From Primulina eburnea (taxonomy: Eukaryota > Streptophyta > Magnoliopsida > Lamiales > Gesneriaceae): a stretch of DNA of 64,000 nucleotides. The notes beneath the pieces were generated by a model. That model ran no database searches. It had not been told where the DNA came from and worked only from the letters and a program-made list of their open reading frames with translations. The translations under genes and the position numbers were made by a program. How positions within the stretch are numbered: position 1 is the first letter of the stretch; each line of letters opens with the position of its first letter. This document shows positions 23,492 through 36,790 of the stretch, one piece after another. The stretch covers positions 9,324,183 through 9,388,182 of the forward strand of contig NC_133117.1 in assembly GCF_022965805.1 (NCBI RefSeq). The letters are read 5' to 3'.

Positions 23492-23673
23492 GGTAAAAAC
23501 TTGTGTGAGACGGTCTCATGGGTCGTATTTGTGAGACGGATCTCTTATTTGGGTCACCCATGTAAAAGTATTACTTTTTATGCTAAGAGTATTACTTTTT
23601 ATTGTGAATATGGGTAGGGTTTACTCGTCTCACAGATTATGATCCGTGAGACGGTCTCACATGAGACCCACTT
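23492..23673 (+). mobile_element. MITE copy D
   Basis: A 182-bp element with the perfect 9-bp duplication TTTCGAAAA (23483-23491 and 23674-23682). Both ends keep the GTGAGACGGTCTCA palindrome, so this is one of the better preserved copies. Confidence 0.9.
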
Positions 23674-23682
23674 TTTCGAAAA

Positions 23683-24172
23683 ATATGGCTTCGTCAGCAA
23701 TGAAGGGTAACATTGGATAATAAGAAAAATGGTAGAATAATGGATAATCATAAGATTATCTGAATTGAACTGGATATCATGTATATTTATCAAACAATTG
23801 TCTCAAAAATTAAATATATTATCTATCATGTTAAGAAGTACAAATAAAAACTATCAAATAAAAATTAGCTCAGAATTCTTTAGAAAAAGTTACAAATATA
23901 TTGTTCACGTATTAAATATTATTTAACGGATTCAAATAAAAATGGTTTTGGATTAATTTCCAATAATACAATCTGATTCAATATTGATATCGGATTAAAC
24001 TCGACTAGATTCAGATAAGACTCTCTAGCTTCTGTCTATAGAATTATTAATGAGGACTTGATTGTGAGAGAAGCTAGAAATGGATATATTTAAAATTGAA
24101 CTTGATTAAAAGAGTAATTTGATAGATCAATTTAATTTAGTTTAATTCATTATGCTACTCTAACGGATGCCT
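23683..24172. other. AT-rich intergenic DNA
   Basis: No gene or element end is seen. Confidence 0.6.
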
Positions 24173-24181
24173 TTTAAGTTA

Positions 24182-24363
24182 GAGTATGTCTATTGTGAGA
24201 CGGTCTCACGAATATTTATCTGTGAGACGGGTCAACCCAACGATATTCACAATAAAAAGTAATAATTTTAGCATATAAAGTAATATTTTTTCATGGATGA
24301 CCCAATTAAGAGATCTGTATCACGAAATACGACCCGTGAGACTGTCTCACACAAGTTTTTGCC
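24182..24363 (-). mobile_element. MITE copy E
   Basis: A 182-bp element flanked by TTTAAGTTA (24173-24181) and TTTAAGCTA (24364-24372), a 9-bp duplication with one mismatch. Confidence 0.85.
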
Positions 24364-24372
24364 TTTAAGCTA

Positions 24373-26048
24373 ATCCCTCGAAATTTTATTAATGCTGAAT
24401 TTGATATACTAATTAACACATTTCCTTTAGGCGACGGAAATCGGTACTTACAATTTACCAAGGTCGTCCCTATTTGTATTGATTACAAAAAAAAAACAAT
24501 TGTTTTGGGGCTGCAGCGTATGTAATTTGTTTAGGCATGCATATTTTCATTTTTATTTTTAAAAATTTTGGTTCGATTATTTCGGTAACATAATATTCGA
24601 TGTGTTCGGTTTGGAAAAAAATTCAAATAATGCGGTTTCGATATATTCGACATGGTTCTAACCGAACCCCTAAATGATACATCTAATCTTTACAATAGTC
24701 GCTAAACCTGAGACTAGTCTTAAAAGGTAGATTTTCAATGTAGGTATGTCCAACTTGCGATTTGGTTTGTATGTTCGTGCTTTTATTTTTTAATACTAGC
24801 AACTGGTGCGCACGCGTTGCATTTATAATATTACATAATATCACGTGTACAATAAAATTTCATTTTTATGGCATTTGGTTTAGCATGATGGATTGATAAT
24901 AACCTGGCATAAATGCACAAACTGAATACGTGAAGCTCATCCTGTAGCTCACTTTCCAAAATTTGACTACAGAAACACATTAACAAAGTAGAGGCTAGAT
25001 TTTTTCGCTTATGTTACGAGTGTCAGCCAAAATGTTAAAATTTAAAGTTTGAAAGCAACAATTTTAGACCAGCGAACAAAAAAAATATCATAAAAATACA
25101 GACAGAGTGCTAAACAAAAGCAGTATACAACTGAAAGTATAAATATTCAGTACGTAAAACAATAGGAAACCAGTAAATTAAACTGAGGGATGTATGAAAT
25201 ACAGTTTCTTTAAAACAAATTTGTCTCCTTTGAAGGTGCTTCGAGAATCAGGACGAACAACTGTTTCCTATGATTTCACGACAAAACCATGCAACAACTT
25301 AACATAAAGTAACTACACCGACAAACCTTCACTTTATCAAAAAAACTTGATGGATGTCCAATGGAAAGCTAATAATATGAAATGAAAAAAATGTTTAAAT
25401 GAGTTCTTGTGCGTGTTTTTAAAAGAATATTTTTATCTGTGCATTGAGAAAATAGACACACTGTTTATAAGTTTCAAATTGCACACCAAAAGTCATTTGA
25501 GATTAATTAACTTAATTAATCTGACAATTAACTCATGAATATTAAGAGCCAAAAATCTCTAATTAAATCAAGAATGTGAAAATCCAAAATACACTTCTAT
25601 AATCATTAACCACAACTAAATCAAGAATGTGGAGACTCAAAAGACACCCTCACATTCATGAGTCCTAATTTTCATTCAAACTTTAAATTTAATTCAAATT
25701 TCCAATAATCCCCACATGAATGAAAATTGATACAAATCTTGATGATAAAGTTCTACAGTTGAATCCTACATAGGATAGGTAGGTGTTACCCTTTGAACAT
25801 TTTCTTGTGAAATATATTTTCTTTACTAGCTGAGCAATAGACATGATGTCCTTGAACTATTCTGGCTATTATAGTTTTTTAAAGAATTTCACGTAATTGT
25901 TGCACATTCTAAAGTAAATATCAACCCACTTGTATATTTTGATTATTTCATATAAGATATCCAATTTGCATCTTTTCATCCTTCAATAACGGTATGATAT
26001 ATGATATAGTCTAGCACATGCTCATGATGGTATCTTAGCAATCCGAAC
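24373..26048. other. AT-rich intergenic DNA before G1
   Basis: No gene is supported. At 24540-24680 there are ttcggt/aaccgaa motifs like the subterminal repeats of hAT 1, possibly an old relative. At about 25700-25720 the minus strand reads CATTCATGTGGGGATT followed by ATTGGAAATTTGAATT, which resembles a copia polypurine tract and LTR start; the matching LTR end was not found. Confidence 0.35.
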
Positions 26049-28649
26049 TAATCCAACTGCATGCAAATCTAGAGAAAATGAAAAATAGCTAATTATAAAC
26101 TGTATTTTTAAAAAGTTATTCGAGATGCGATAGAAGAATGGAGACAGAAGGCCAAAGGGAAAATATTTTTATTAAATAAATTTTTTAATTTATAAAAATA
26201 AGGTTGATGTTTTATGATATTTTTAACAATAAGGATTTTTGAGGTGATTTTATACGCTGAGACTTAATTTTTAACGGTATTCGATTTTCGACTAAAATAT
26301 GAACTTTTTGAGAACTCGGCTAATATTTTCACGAACTTTCCTATATAATATTTTAATTATGCAATAATGGGATTAATGGGCCTATTTTACCATACTAATG
26401 GGCTTAGGCTTGTACACTTAATAATTATCAATTATTTAAACCACAAACCCTCCCCATTATTTTCATCATACACGCCCAACACACACACAACACAACACAC
26501 ACAAGACTCCCGTCCCATCAAAACACAGCACACACACACGCAAGGTTGCAAAGGAAGCCACAGTTCTTGCAAAGGAAATTTATCCAAGGTTCTTTGTCGC
26601 CGTTCTTCGCATCTCAACGTATTTGTCATGCGTAAAATACGCAAAGGCACGCCTTAACAATCTTTTTCTCATTCATCACACCATAATACATTTTTGAATG
26701 GTGTTTGCATGAAAAAGATGTTTGGCTTATGATTTTTTTTTCGTTTTTATGCATTAACATGTGAATAATTGATGATTTCATGATTCAAAACTTATGTTAT
26801 ATTTGCGTGAAGGGGCTGCCACATTAGGAGATCATGGAGGGATGTTTTTACATGAGTTTAAGGGCCACATTATGCACGTTTAAGGCGGCACACGAAGTAG
26901 AATAAGCTGGAACGAATTAGTTGCATGTTTTGATACAAGGGTTTGGCTAGGAATCTCACCAGAACGGCTCGTCCAGGGCGAGACCAGGGCTCGGGTCAGG
27001 CGTGGTTGAGTTTGAGGAAAATTCCTAGCCATGCTACGACTCAAGCACCGCGGCTGGGGAGGAGTCCAAGCGAGCTAGGACTCCTACCGAACCAAACACG
27101 TGTAGCTGCTGAGCGTGGGAGTCAAGGCTCGGCAAGGGTAGTCAGGGATGGGCTAGGTTAGGTCTGTAATGGTTCACATGGGGCTGGGCTTGGTGGTGGC
27201 TCGAGGGTAGGAGTCCTACTGCAATAGGAGTTCTAGGCGCAAAGGTGATGAACTCGCGCATGCTTCCTTGTCTTCGTGCAGGGGGTTTCTGGGGGCTAAG
27301 GGTTGGTTCAAGGGGTAATGGTTGGTCATTAGGGTCCATAGGTGGTTTGGGAGGGGCTTGGCTCAAGGTGGCTCGAGCATGGCTCGATAAAACCGAGATT
27401 TGGCTCAAGGGTTCATACTAGGGTTCGGTTTTAGGGTTTTAAATGGCTAAGGGTTCAAACCATGGTCTACAAGGGTCAAATCATGGTTCATGAGGGTAGT
27501 TTAGTAATAAAAATTTTATGTTTAAAATTTGAGAATTTATTAATAAAGTTTGAATTAATTCGGGATTAAAACGCACTACGAATTAATAATTATGAAAATA
27601 AATAAAAATCCATGAATTAAGCTAAAATAAAAATATAATAAATTTAATTTAGGTTTAAATAATTATTTGGGATGGTCTAGAGTCAACGAAAGTAAGAAAA
27701 ATCAAAATCGAGAAATTTTAAGTCTATGGGTAAAATGTTCATTTTACACCTGAAAAATAGTAAACGTCTTGACAATGCCTTGAATGCAGTAAATAATGAT
27801 AATATGCTTATTTTTAATGTTTGTGGAATTTTACGATAAAATGATAACGCTAAAAGATATGTTGCACGCTTGGTTTAAAAGAAAAATGATTTATGCATGG
27901 TTAATTTTTATAAAGTGATGAAAATACTAAATGTTGAAGGAAATGAAGTAATTGTGAATAATACGATGATACGTTGATTACGATGATATGTAAGGCCAAG
28001 GCTCAGTTGACGGGTGAGAGTGTCGCTGATGATACGAAAGTTACAATTAACGATCTGAAATCAACGAAAAGGAAAACATATACGTATATGATGAAAAGTA
28101 AATGTTTATGATGAAAGGAAAAATGTTTATGTTATGTATATTCATGAAATGTTATGTTAAGTAAAGTATTTTCACTGTTGCATGTAATTGTATATGTATT
28201 TTTCGTTATTATAGTTATGGTTTGATGAGTCAATAGACTCAATAGGTGTGATAGATGCAGGTGAGCATGATATTGATGTTGAGGGACTTGATGGTTGATC
28301 TTACTGGACTGAAGGTACACATAACCCGAAGACTAGCGCTAGTTTTCCGCACTTATGATTTAAAGTTTATGTTAAAATTTTTTACAACTTTTATGAGGAT
28401 TTTGAATGGTTTTTGAGAGGTTGTTAGAGTTAGCTTTATTTTGAAATATTTCTAAGTTTAGGTTGGTAAAACGTTTGACGGTTTTATGTTTTGAAGTCTT
28501 TCTTTTGAATTTTCAAATATATTTGGTTTGTTTTATTTTAATTGTGTCAAAACATTTTATTTATATATGTATATGTATCGGCTGAATTATTAGAAATAAT
28601 AGAAAAAATTTCTAGTATTTTTTAAGAAAAACGAGTAGTGGACGTTTCA
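26049..28649 (+). repeat. 5' LTR of G1 (left end eroded)
   Basis: Homology with the 3' LTR begins at TAATCCAACTGC and ends at GACGTTTCA before the primer site. It includes a GC-rich part (26940-27420) and the 16-bp palindrome TGAGTCAATAGACTCA at 28226-28241. Confidence 0.88.
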
Positions 28650-28650
28650 A

Positions 28651-28664
28651 TTGATATCAGAGCA
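28651..28664 (+). other. Primer binding site of G1 (initiator Met tRNA)
   Basis: TTGATATCAGAGC follows the LTR; one base differs from the usual TGGTATCAGAGC. Confidence 0.8.
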
Positions 28665-28727
28665 ATGTTCTTGCAAAGGGTTGTGCCATCGTCAGTGCTG
28701 GGAAGTTCAGTCGTCAAGCCTCAATCT

Positions 28728-28933
28728 GTAAGTTTAATTTCTTTGTATGATTCTTATGATGATACCTGCATGATTACATGAATTATACGTTTACGTTACA
28801 TGTTTAATAGCTTTTGGAGATTATATGTTTTATATGCTTAAAATTGCTCAAAAATGGATTAGTATATGCAGCATGATTAGAACTTAGATTTAAATGCATG
28901 TTGGTTACGTTTATAAATTTGGAAAACGTTCAG
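28728..28933 (+). other. Putative leader intron of G1
   Basis: A donor (CAATCT|GTAAGTTT) lies about 65 bases after the primer site and an acceptor (CGTTCAG) five bases before the gag ATG. G2 has the same arrangement. Confidence 0.4.
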
Positions 28934-28938
28934 ATATA

Positions 28939-29997
28939 ATGCCTCCTAGACGCGCACCTAGTATTTATAGGCAAGCTGAGAATGTTGAGGATCGTCATGT
29001 GAATGCACCCCAACCTCTGAATGGGGATGCTGCTTTTCGCGCACTACAGGGCATGGCACGCCTATTTGAACAGCAGTTTTGGCATGCTCTGAGGCCACAT
29101 CATGATGTATATGATTAGTTCTGGAGGCTCAGTCCAAAGGAATTTTCTGCCACCGCTGACCCATTTGCCGCTGAGGGTTGGATTCGATTACTTGAGGTGC
29201 ACTTTCACTACCTGAATATGGGATATGCTGACTGCGTGAGGTATGCTACTTATATGTTTAGAATGATTCTTCCCATTGGTGGGAAGGATCGGAGCATGGT
29301 ATTAATCTCGCCACACTTACTTGAGAGCAATTCAAGAATATTTCTATGAGAAGTACTTTACTGCTGACGTCCGAGGACGCTTGAAGAGAGAATTTATGAC
29401 TCTCTGCCAGGGAGATACTACTGTGGCTGAGTTTGTAAAGAAGTTTGATAGAGGCTGTCACTTTGTGTCCCTCATTGCTAGGGATGCTGCTGAGAAACTT
29501 AGACACTTTATGGATGGTCTACAACCTACTATACGTCGTGACGTGATGATGATGTGACCCATGGATTATGCAGCTGCCACTGCCTATGCATTTCAATCCG
29601 AGAAAACTTTGAAAGATAATGATTTTGAGATGCAACACAAAAGACAGCAACACCAGCAAAGTTTTCATCATAATAAGAACCATATATGGGAGCTCCTAGA
29701 CCTCAAGGGCAAAAAAAGACCCAAGGAAAAATAAAGAAGCCAGGACCAACGAAACTACCATAACCTGGAGCACCAAAATTTGAGGATAGGCCACAATGCA
29801 AGGAATGTAATCGTTTACACTATGGCAAGTGCATGTGGGGGACATACAAGTGCTTCATATGCAAGGAGGAAGGACATAAAGCTGCGGATTTTCCAAAGAA
29901 GAAAGCGCCAACTGTGGGGAGAGCTTATGTTATGCATGCTGAGGAAGTTGAGGAGGAGCCACACACGATCCTTATCACCGGTAACCTAGTTATTTAA
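28939..29997 (+). pseudogene. gag: G1 Gag
   Basis: The start is MPPRRAP, the usual start of Tekay Gag. TAG at 29116 replaces a sense codon before FWRLSPKEF. A frameshift near 29300 leads to the retrotrans_gag core YFYEKYFTADVRGRLKREFMTLCQGD and GCHFV, then TGA, more frame changes and the zinc knuckle region. The knuckle reads CFICKEEGHKAADF, so its last Cys is replaced by Phe. The frame runs through the gag end (ACC GGT) into the putative intron and stops six codons later (29995-29997). Confidence 0.88.
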
Positions 29998-30689
29998 TGT
30001 TTTTACATTGTTTTATTGCATGAAATGTTAAATTGGTTATTTGAATTGATATGTGAGTAAGAATAACCTAGTGTAAATTAGGTTGCATGCCCTATCTTAG
30101 TTGTAATTAAAACATGATAATGGAAACCATAGAATTTGGACTCGAATTTTGAGCCTTAATTACGTAAAGAAGGTAATTATATTCAAAGGAAAGTTTTAGG
30201 GCTTAATATTGAAGAAAACCGAAACTTTGGGCATGATTTAATATTTTCAAAAATGTGAGGGAATACATTGCAATTAATCGAAAACTTAAGGGACTATATT
30301 GTAATTAACCAAAATCTAAGGGACTAAAGTGTAATTTTCGAATTTTTTGGCTAAAACGCAAATTTCGAAAATTGAAGGACCGAAAATGTAATTTCTCAAA
30401 ATAGAGGGATCGAAAATGCAATTTCCAAAAATAAAAGGACCGAAAATGTAATTTCTGAAAAAAATTTAGGTGGCCAAAATCGTAATTTCCGAATCTTGGG
30501 ACTAAAATGCAATTTTCAGAAGAATTGAAGGGTTAAATGGAAATTATTCAAAAATATAAGGGGGAAATTGTGAATTTTACTAGGAATAATAGGGTCCAAT
30601 AACTAATCTTCAAAAATATTTGGGAAAATAATGAGAAATTTTTTGAGCTTCAACATGAATAGATTTAAAAACTTTTTTTTCGCATGAAG
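29981..30689 (+). other. Putative intron between gag and protease of G1, decayed
   Basis: The donor (CACCG|GTAACC) sits at the same codon as in G2. The acceptor region has a T-rich tract (30672-30680) but the AG at 30688-30689 is one base out of frame with the protease, which fits decay. The 709-bp interval is mostly filled by a degenerate tandem repeat (30250-30560) built on ggaccgaaaatgtaattt. Confidence 0.5.
30250..30560. repeat. Degenerate ~35-bp tandem repeat within the G1 intron
   Basis: About eight imperfect units contain variants of gggac(c/t)aaaatg(c/t)aattt. The period varies from about 32 to 40. Confidence 0.7.
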
Positions 30690-33002
30690 GATATTCATTC
30701 TAGATGTAGCTACATGTGCATTGCTGGATTCGGGAGCTACGCACTCTTTTATATCCAAGGCTTTCGTCAAATGACTAAATATTATACATGGGGATATGAG
30801 ATTGGGTTTCAAAGTTTCTATTTCTTCTGGTGATCAATGGTCACTATGAGCATTGTGAAGAATATGGAGCTTCGTTTACAAAAAGATGTGGTTCGGGCAA
30901 ATCTTATCGTACTGCCTATGCCTGAATTCGACATTTTACTTGGCATGGATTGATTATCAGTGAATGAAGCTTCGATAGATTTTCGGCAGAGGACAGTGTC
31001 TATTCGACTGCCTAGTGGAAAATCTTTTGTCTTTGAGGCAGCAAAGAACAAGCAAATGCCGCACATTATCTCTTGTATGTGCGCGAGGAAGCTTATGAGA
31101 CGAGGATGCCAAGATTTTCTAGCATGTGTCACTACAGCACACGCCCCTATCAGTCAGAAGCTAGAGGATGTTGACATTGTCAGAGACTTTTCTTGTATCT
31201 TCCCTGAGGACGTTTCTGGCATTCCACCTGATCGTGAGGTGGAATTTTATATTGAGTTGATGATGTGCACTTTACCCATATCTAAAGTACCTTATCGTCT
31301 AGCACTTTCCGAAATGAAAGAGCTAAAAGATCAAATTCAAGATTAATTGAACAAGGGTTTTATTCACCTTAGTTGTTCTCACTGGGCTCACCGGTATTGT
31401 TCGTGAAGAAGAATGATGGTACTATGAGATTCTGTATTGATTATCGAGAGCTGAATAGAGTCACTATCAAGAATAAATATCCTCTACAAAGAATTGAAGA
31501 CTTATTTGATCAATTACAAGGAACATCGATATTCTCAAAGATAGATCTTCGTTCTTGATACCATCAGTGGAAAGTTAAAGAGTATGATGTTCATAAGACA
31601 TGGTTTAGGACTACATATGGGCATTACAAGTTTATGGTCCTGCCATTTGGGTTGACCAATGCGCCAGCAATCTTCATGGATCTCATGAATCACATATTTC
31701 AGCCGTCTCTGGATCATTTCGTTATAGTCATCATCGATGATATTTTGACCTATTCGAAGAGTAAAAATGAGCATATTCAGCATTTGAGGACAGCAATGCA
31801 AGTACTGCAAGATAAGAAATTATATGCAAAATTCATCAAGTGTGAGTTTTGGCTTGATAGAGTGGCGTTCTTAGGCCACATCATCTCTAGAGATGTAGTT
31901 GAGGTTGATCCGAGTAAAGTGGAAGCAACGAAAGAATAGCTCGTACCGAAGAGCGTAACCGAGATTCGTAGTTTCTCGGGACTAGCTGGTTATTACCGAA
32001 AGTTTATTCAAGGATTCTCGTATATTGTGGTACTCATGACCTCCTTGACAAAGAATAATGCAAAGTTTTCATCGGGATCCGAGTGCAAAGATAGTTTTGA
32101 CAAGTTGAAGCAAGCCTTGATTTCAGCGCCAATATTATCAATGCCATCGGGGCAAGGAGAGTATGTTCTTTACACTGACACTTCGAAACTTGGTTTGGAT
32201 GAAGTTCTGATGAAAAATGACCGAGTTATAGCCTATACGTCGAGACAGTTGAAGATTCACGAGAAATATTACCCCACTCATGATCTTGAGCTTGAAGCAG
32301 CGGTATTTGCACTAAAGATTTCAAGACATTACTTATATGGGGAGAATTGCAATATTTTCACCGACCATAAAAGTTTGAAATACTTCTTCATACAAAAAAA
32401 AGATTAGTATGAGGCAAAGAAGATGGCTAGAGTTGGTAAAAGAATACGACTGTGATATTAGCTACCATCCGAGAAAAGTTAATGTAGTAGTAGACGCATT
32501 GAGTTGAAAGACAACAGTTATTACTCATTTATCACTTCAGAGACCTTTGCAGTCCAAGATTCAGCGATTTGAGCTTCAGTGTATGCTAGGGACGGTGCCC
32601 CTAATCATGCCACCATGTTAGTACATCCGAATTTGAGAGATAGAATCCGTGAGGGACGGTCTACTGATGAGAAATTGCAAAATGGAGAGCGAGATATGAA
32701 GCCAAGGGCCGGAAGCCGTATTTTGAGGTAGATGGTATAGTTCATTATCGAGATCGACTATGGGTTCCTAGTGACGATTCTTTGAGGGAGATCATTATGA
32801 AGGAAGCCCATGACATGACATATTCCATTCATCCTGGAAGCACGAAGATGTACAAGGATATTCAATTATTGTATTGGTGGTCGGACATGAAGCGAGATAT
32901 CCTGCGATTTGTATCTGATTGTTTGACATATCAGCAAGTTAAAGCCGAGCATCAGGAGCCAGCGGGAAAATTTAAGCCACTTCCTATTCTCGAGTGGAAA
33001 TG

Positions 33003-34777
33003 TGTAAGGACCGTGTATCGTATTATCGTAAATCCTGTGTGATTATCGGTAATTAATAAAATGGTCATGTGATTATGTATATGATGTATATTATGACAAT
33101 GAATTGAGAAATGAATATTGTATATGAATTGATGTTGTAAGAATTTGATTTGAGAAGCCGGACGCCAAAATAGTACAAAACCAATATTTTGTACAGAACA
33201 TGTGGCGCCCGAGCGGTAGGAAATTACCGCCCGAGCGCCAAGGAATGAAAACTTGATACTCGGGCAGAAAGTTCCGCGCTCGAGCGGTAACTTTTGACCG
33301 CCCGAGCGCGGTGTACTTAAAGTTCGAGGCAGAACCTCTCGCGCTCGAGCGCGAGAAGTTTACCGCCCGAGCGCCGAATCGGTGAGGTGATAAGTACGGG
33401 TTTTGTCTTCATTTCATTCATTCCCCTTTTATTTCCTACGAAGATAACCGAGAGAATTTGATTTTCTTTCGTCCGAATCGACTTCGAAACGCCGTCTAAA
33501 CGCGAAACAAATTATATATTTGTTATCTGCGCATCGAGGGCTTCTGGCTGAGGTAATTTTCTTCCAGTTCCATCAGCTTTAAATATCAAGGTGCTGGAAT
33601 ATTATGTATTTGAAGTTGAATTTCTGATATGTAGTAGAATAACCGACAATAAACTCGTAATCGAAGTCGGAATTGAATTATGATATGATTTGAATTTGAT
33701 ATGAATTTTTGAAGTTTCAAATGATATTTGAAACTCATATTATTGATTTCGGAGTATGTTATTGATTGAAATGAATATGTAATTGATGTAGATAAAGTGT
33801 ATCTTCAAGCTACATCAATTGGAACGAAGAATTGAGGTATGTTGCGACCGGGTAACATACGACAGGTATCTGTATTATATGATATATGTTGGATTGATTG
33901 GATTGGATTGGAATACGTGTCTAAATGCCTATTTGTTGATTTGATGTGGCATACATGACATTGAGATTGAGATATCGATGTATTAAATAAATGTTTTGTT
34001 AACACACATCATTTTATGCATACATCGATACATGACATGCACGTTGAGCTATGATCCTTGGATACCCTGATATGATTTGATTGGATTCCGGGGTTTGTGA
34101 ACACAATCGCTATGCCGGTATTATATGACCCGTAAAGCATAGACAATTGTGGCCCCATATGATTGGATATGAGATGTGGGATTGACGACGCTTCGTCGAC
34201 GTTGTCATATGTGTATTCCCATATCGGCCGGTGTGCCAGCTCGAGCATTGATTTGATTTGATAGCGATTTGATTGATTCTGACATGTGCTTAGTGGATGG
34301 GCATTTGACCCTATACCTCCACGACATACATGCATTGCATACCATATATCATTGTTTAGATACTTGTGGTATATATTGTGGTTGTTCCATACGGAGCTTT
34401 GCTCACCCCCAAGGGGGCTGTTGTTGTCTTTGTGTGTGGACAATGGCAGGTACTCCAGGACATCCGGAGACCGGAGAGGGTACTTCTGGAGGGAGCCACT
34501 GTTGAGTTGAGGTTTTTATATGTTGTTCCCAGTATGTATGTATATGTATCTATATACCGGGGCATGTCCCGAGAATATGAGTTGTTTGTATGTGATTGGT
34601 TTTGATTATGTGTGGGCGTGTTTTATGATTTGAATTTAGATACTATTTTAGTATTTAAATATCAGAAGAGATATTTTGGGCTCATTGTAAAGAAATTTTA
34701 AACCCGTTTTCCGCTGTGATTAATTAAACCCTAATCAGATTGCATTGTAATAACGATTAGGAGTTAAGGGCCCCACA
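33003..34777 (+). repeat. Solo LTR (gypsy type) inserted in the G1 integrase
   Basis: The 1775-bp sequence runs from TGTAAGGACC to GGCCCCACA and is flanked by the 5-bp duplication AAATG (32998-33002 and 34778-34782). Removing it and one AAATG copy restores the integrase frame across the site. No internal region exists, so it arose by LTR-LTR recombination. It contains a GC-rich hairpin array (33188-33385). Confidence 0.92.
33188..33385. repeat. GC-rich hairpin array in the solo LTR
   Basis: Three units pair GCGCTCGAGCGGTAA-like and TTACCGCCCGAGCGC-like arms. Strong stem-loops are expected in RNA. Confidence 0.75.
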
Positions 34778-35501
34778 AAATGGGAAAATAAAACTATGGA
34801 TTTTGTTTTGGGATTACCGAGGACTATCAAGTGGTTTAATGCTATATGGGTGATAGTAGATCGTCTTACGAAATCAGCGCATTTTCTACCTATCAAGATG
34901 ATATTCACCATGACATGGTATGCCGAGTTGTATATTCGAGAGATAGTTCGTCTACATGGGATTACCGTATCTATTGTTTCTGACAAAGATCCGAGATTTA
35001 CATTATCTTTCTAGAAGAGTCTGCATGCAGCGATGGGGACTAAGTTATTATTCAGCACAACATTACATCCTCAAATCGACGGTCAGTCCGAAAGAGTGAT
35101 TCAAATATTGGAGAATCTACTTCGAGCTTGTGTCATTGATTTTCAAGGAAGTTGGAAACCGAAGTTGCCACTAGTGGAGTTTACCTGTAATAATAATTAT
35201 CAATCATCAATAGGGATGGCTCCTTATGAGACACTATATGGGAGGAAGTGTATATCACCCATATATTGGGACGAGGTTGGTGAAAGAGGAGAATTTGGTC
35301 CGGACTTCATCAAGCAAACAGCGGAGCTAGTAGTCAAAATTTGAGATAGAATGAAGACTGCACAAAGCCGACATAAAAGCTATGCCGACAAGCCACGAAG
35401 CGAACTAGAGTTTGCAGTAGGCAACCAAGTATTTGTGAAAATTGCACCTATGAAGGGTATTATGAGATTTGGCAAGAATGGAAAACTTAGTCCAAGATTC
35501 A

Positions 35502-35977
35502 TGATAGGCTCATAATAGTTTGAATTTTTTGTTGTCATATCTCTAATTGTTACCACTTTCAACATGCTTAATTGACACATTTTTTGTGTGATTTTATTGT
35601 AGGATGAAGTTTTCTGTTCATGCGATAAATCTGGGCTAAAATGGTGATTTTATATCACAATTAAAGTTGCCGATATGATCTTAGTGGAAGACTTGAACAT
35701 AAAAATTCAGAAGTAATTTTTAGACAAGACATGATCACGCCTTGTGACTACTCTTCGGCTTCCTAGTGAGAAATAAAGAATTTTTATATCAAGGAAGAAA
35801 TAAAGAAAGAGTTTTTTATGGAAAAAAACTCTATATTCTTAGTGGATATTTCCTAACATCTTTTAATTTTTAGGGATTAGATTTTATTTTTTAGGTTATT
35901 GGTTTTTTTATGTTTTGGGCCCATTTTCTTTCTCTTGAGAACCTACAAAAAACGTGAAAGAGGGGAAGCGGCAAAAA
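35502..35977 (+). repeat. Truncated forward LTR of the palindromic element
   Basis: It matches the first ~475 bp of the LTR at 37962 and stops abruptly after gcggcaaaaa. Confidence 0.85.
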
Positions 35978-36790
35978 TCCACTAAGAATATAGAGTTTTT
36001 TCCATAAAAAAACTATATCTTATATATATTCCTTGATAAGAAAATTTCTCAATTCTCACTAAGTAACTGAGGAGCTGTCACAAGGCGTGATCACGCCATA
36101 TCCAAAACCACTTCTTAATTTTTCTGTTTCAAGTCTTCCACTAAGATCATATCGACAACTTTAATTGTGATATAAAATCACACTTTTTAGCCCAGATTTA
36201 TCGCATGAACATAAAACTTTGTCCTACAATATAATCACACAAAAATATGTCAGTTAAGCACGTGGGTAGTGGTAACACTGAGAGATATGATAACAAAAAT
36301 ATAAACTATTATGAGCCTATCAAATCTCCACACCTAAACCATGCTTTTCCTCAAGCATAAAAGAATTTGATTCATTATCCCAACTCATTATCCTCTTTCT
36401 GCTTCATTTACTTATACGTAAAATATTTTGTCATGCACCAAAGAAATTTAATTTTTAAGCTCCTAACATACCAACATCATGAACAATTGCTTCCATCCGA
36501 ATGTGTAGAAATAAAAATGCATAGATTCCAAACACTCCTCACATGATTCGCTCATTTCACTCGTAAGTGTCTAGGTATGTTTCAAGGAGCTCTCATGTCA
36601 AAACACTAAAATTTTTACCATAAGCTTGCAAATATATCACATCCTCCACCAAATGAATGAATTAAAATGCACAAACAATGACTGTAAATGGGTTGTACCG
36701 TGGCTGGAGGTCAGGTAGGAAAGAAGTACAATGGTTTATGGAACTGAAGAACACATACACACTTTCCACCGAAACAATTTCATCCAGCTA
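35978..36790 (-). repeat. Inverted arm of the palindromic element
   Basis: Reverse complement of about 37505-38320: LTR start plus upstream internal sequence. The LTR start is at 36322 (cctatca on the + strand). Confidence 0.8.

Noticed and set aside
26432..26657. ORFs at the CA-rich stretch of the G1 LTR (and 40141-40404)
   Set aside because: They follow a (CA)n-rich simple region in an LTR leader; the two LTR copies differ in indels and do not conserve a frame.
34009..34605. ORFs in the solo LTR
   Set aside because: They overlap each other in several frames and both strands, with no conserved motif.
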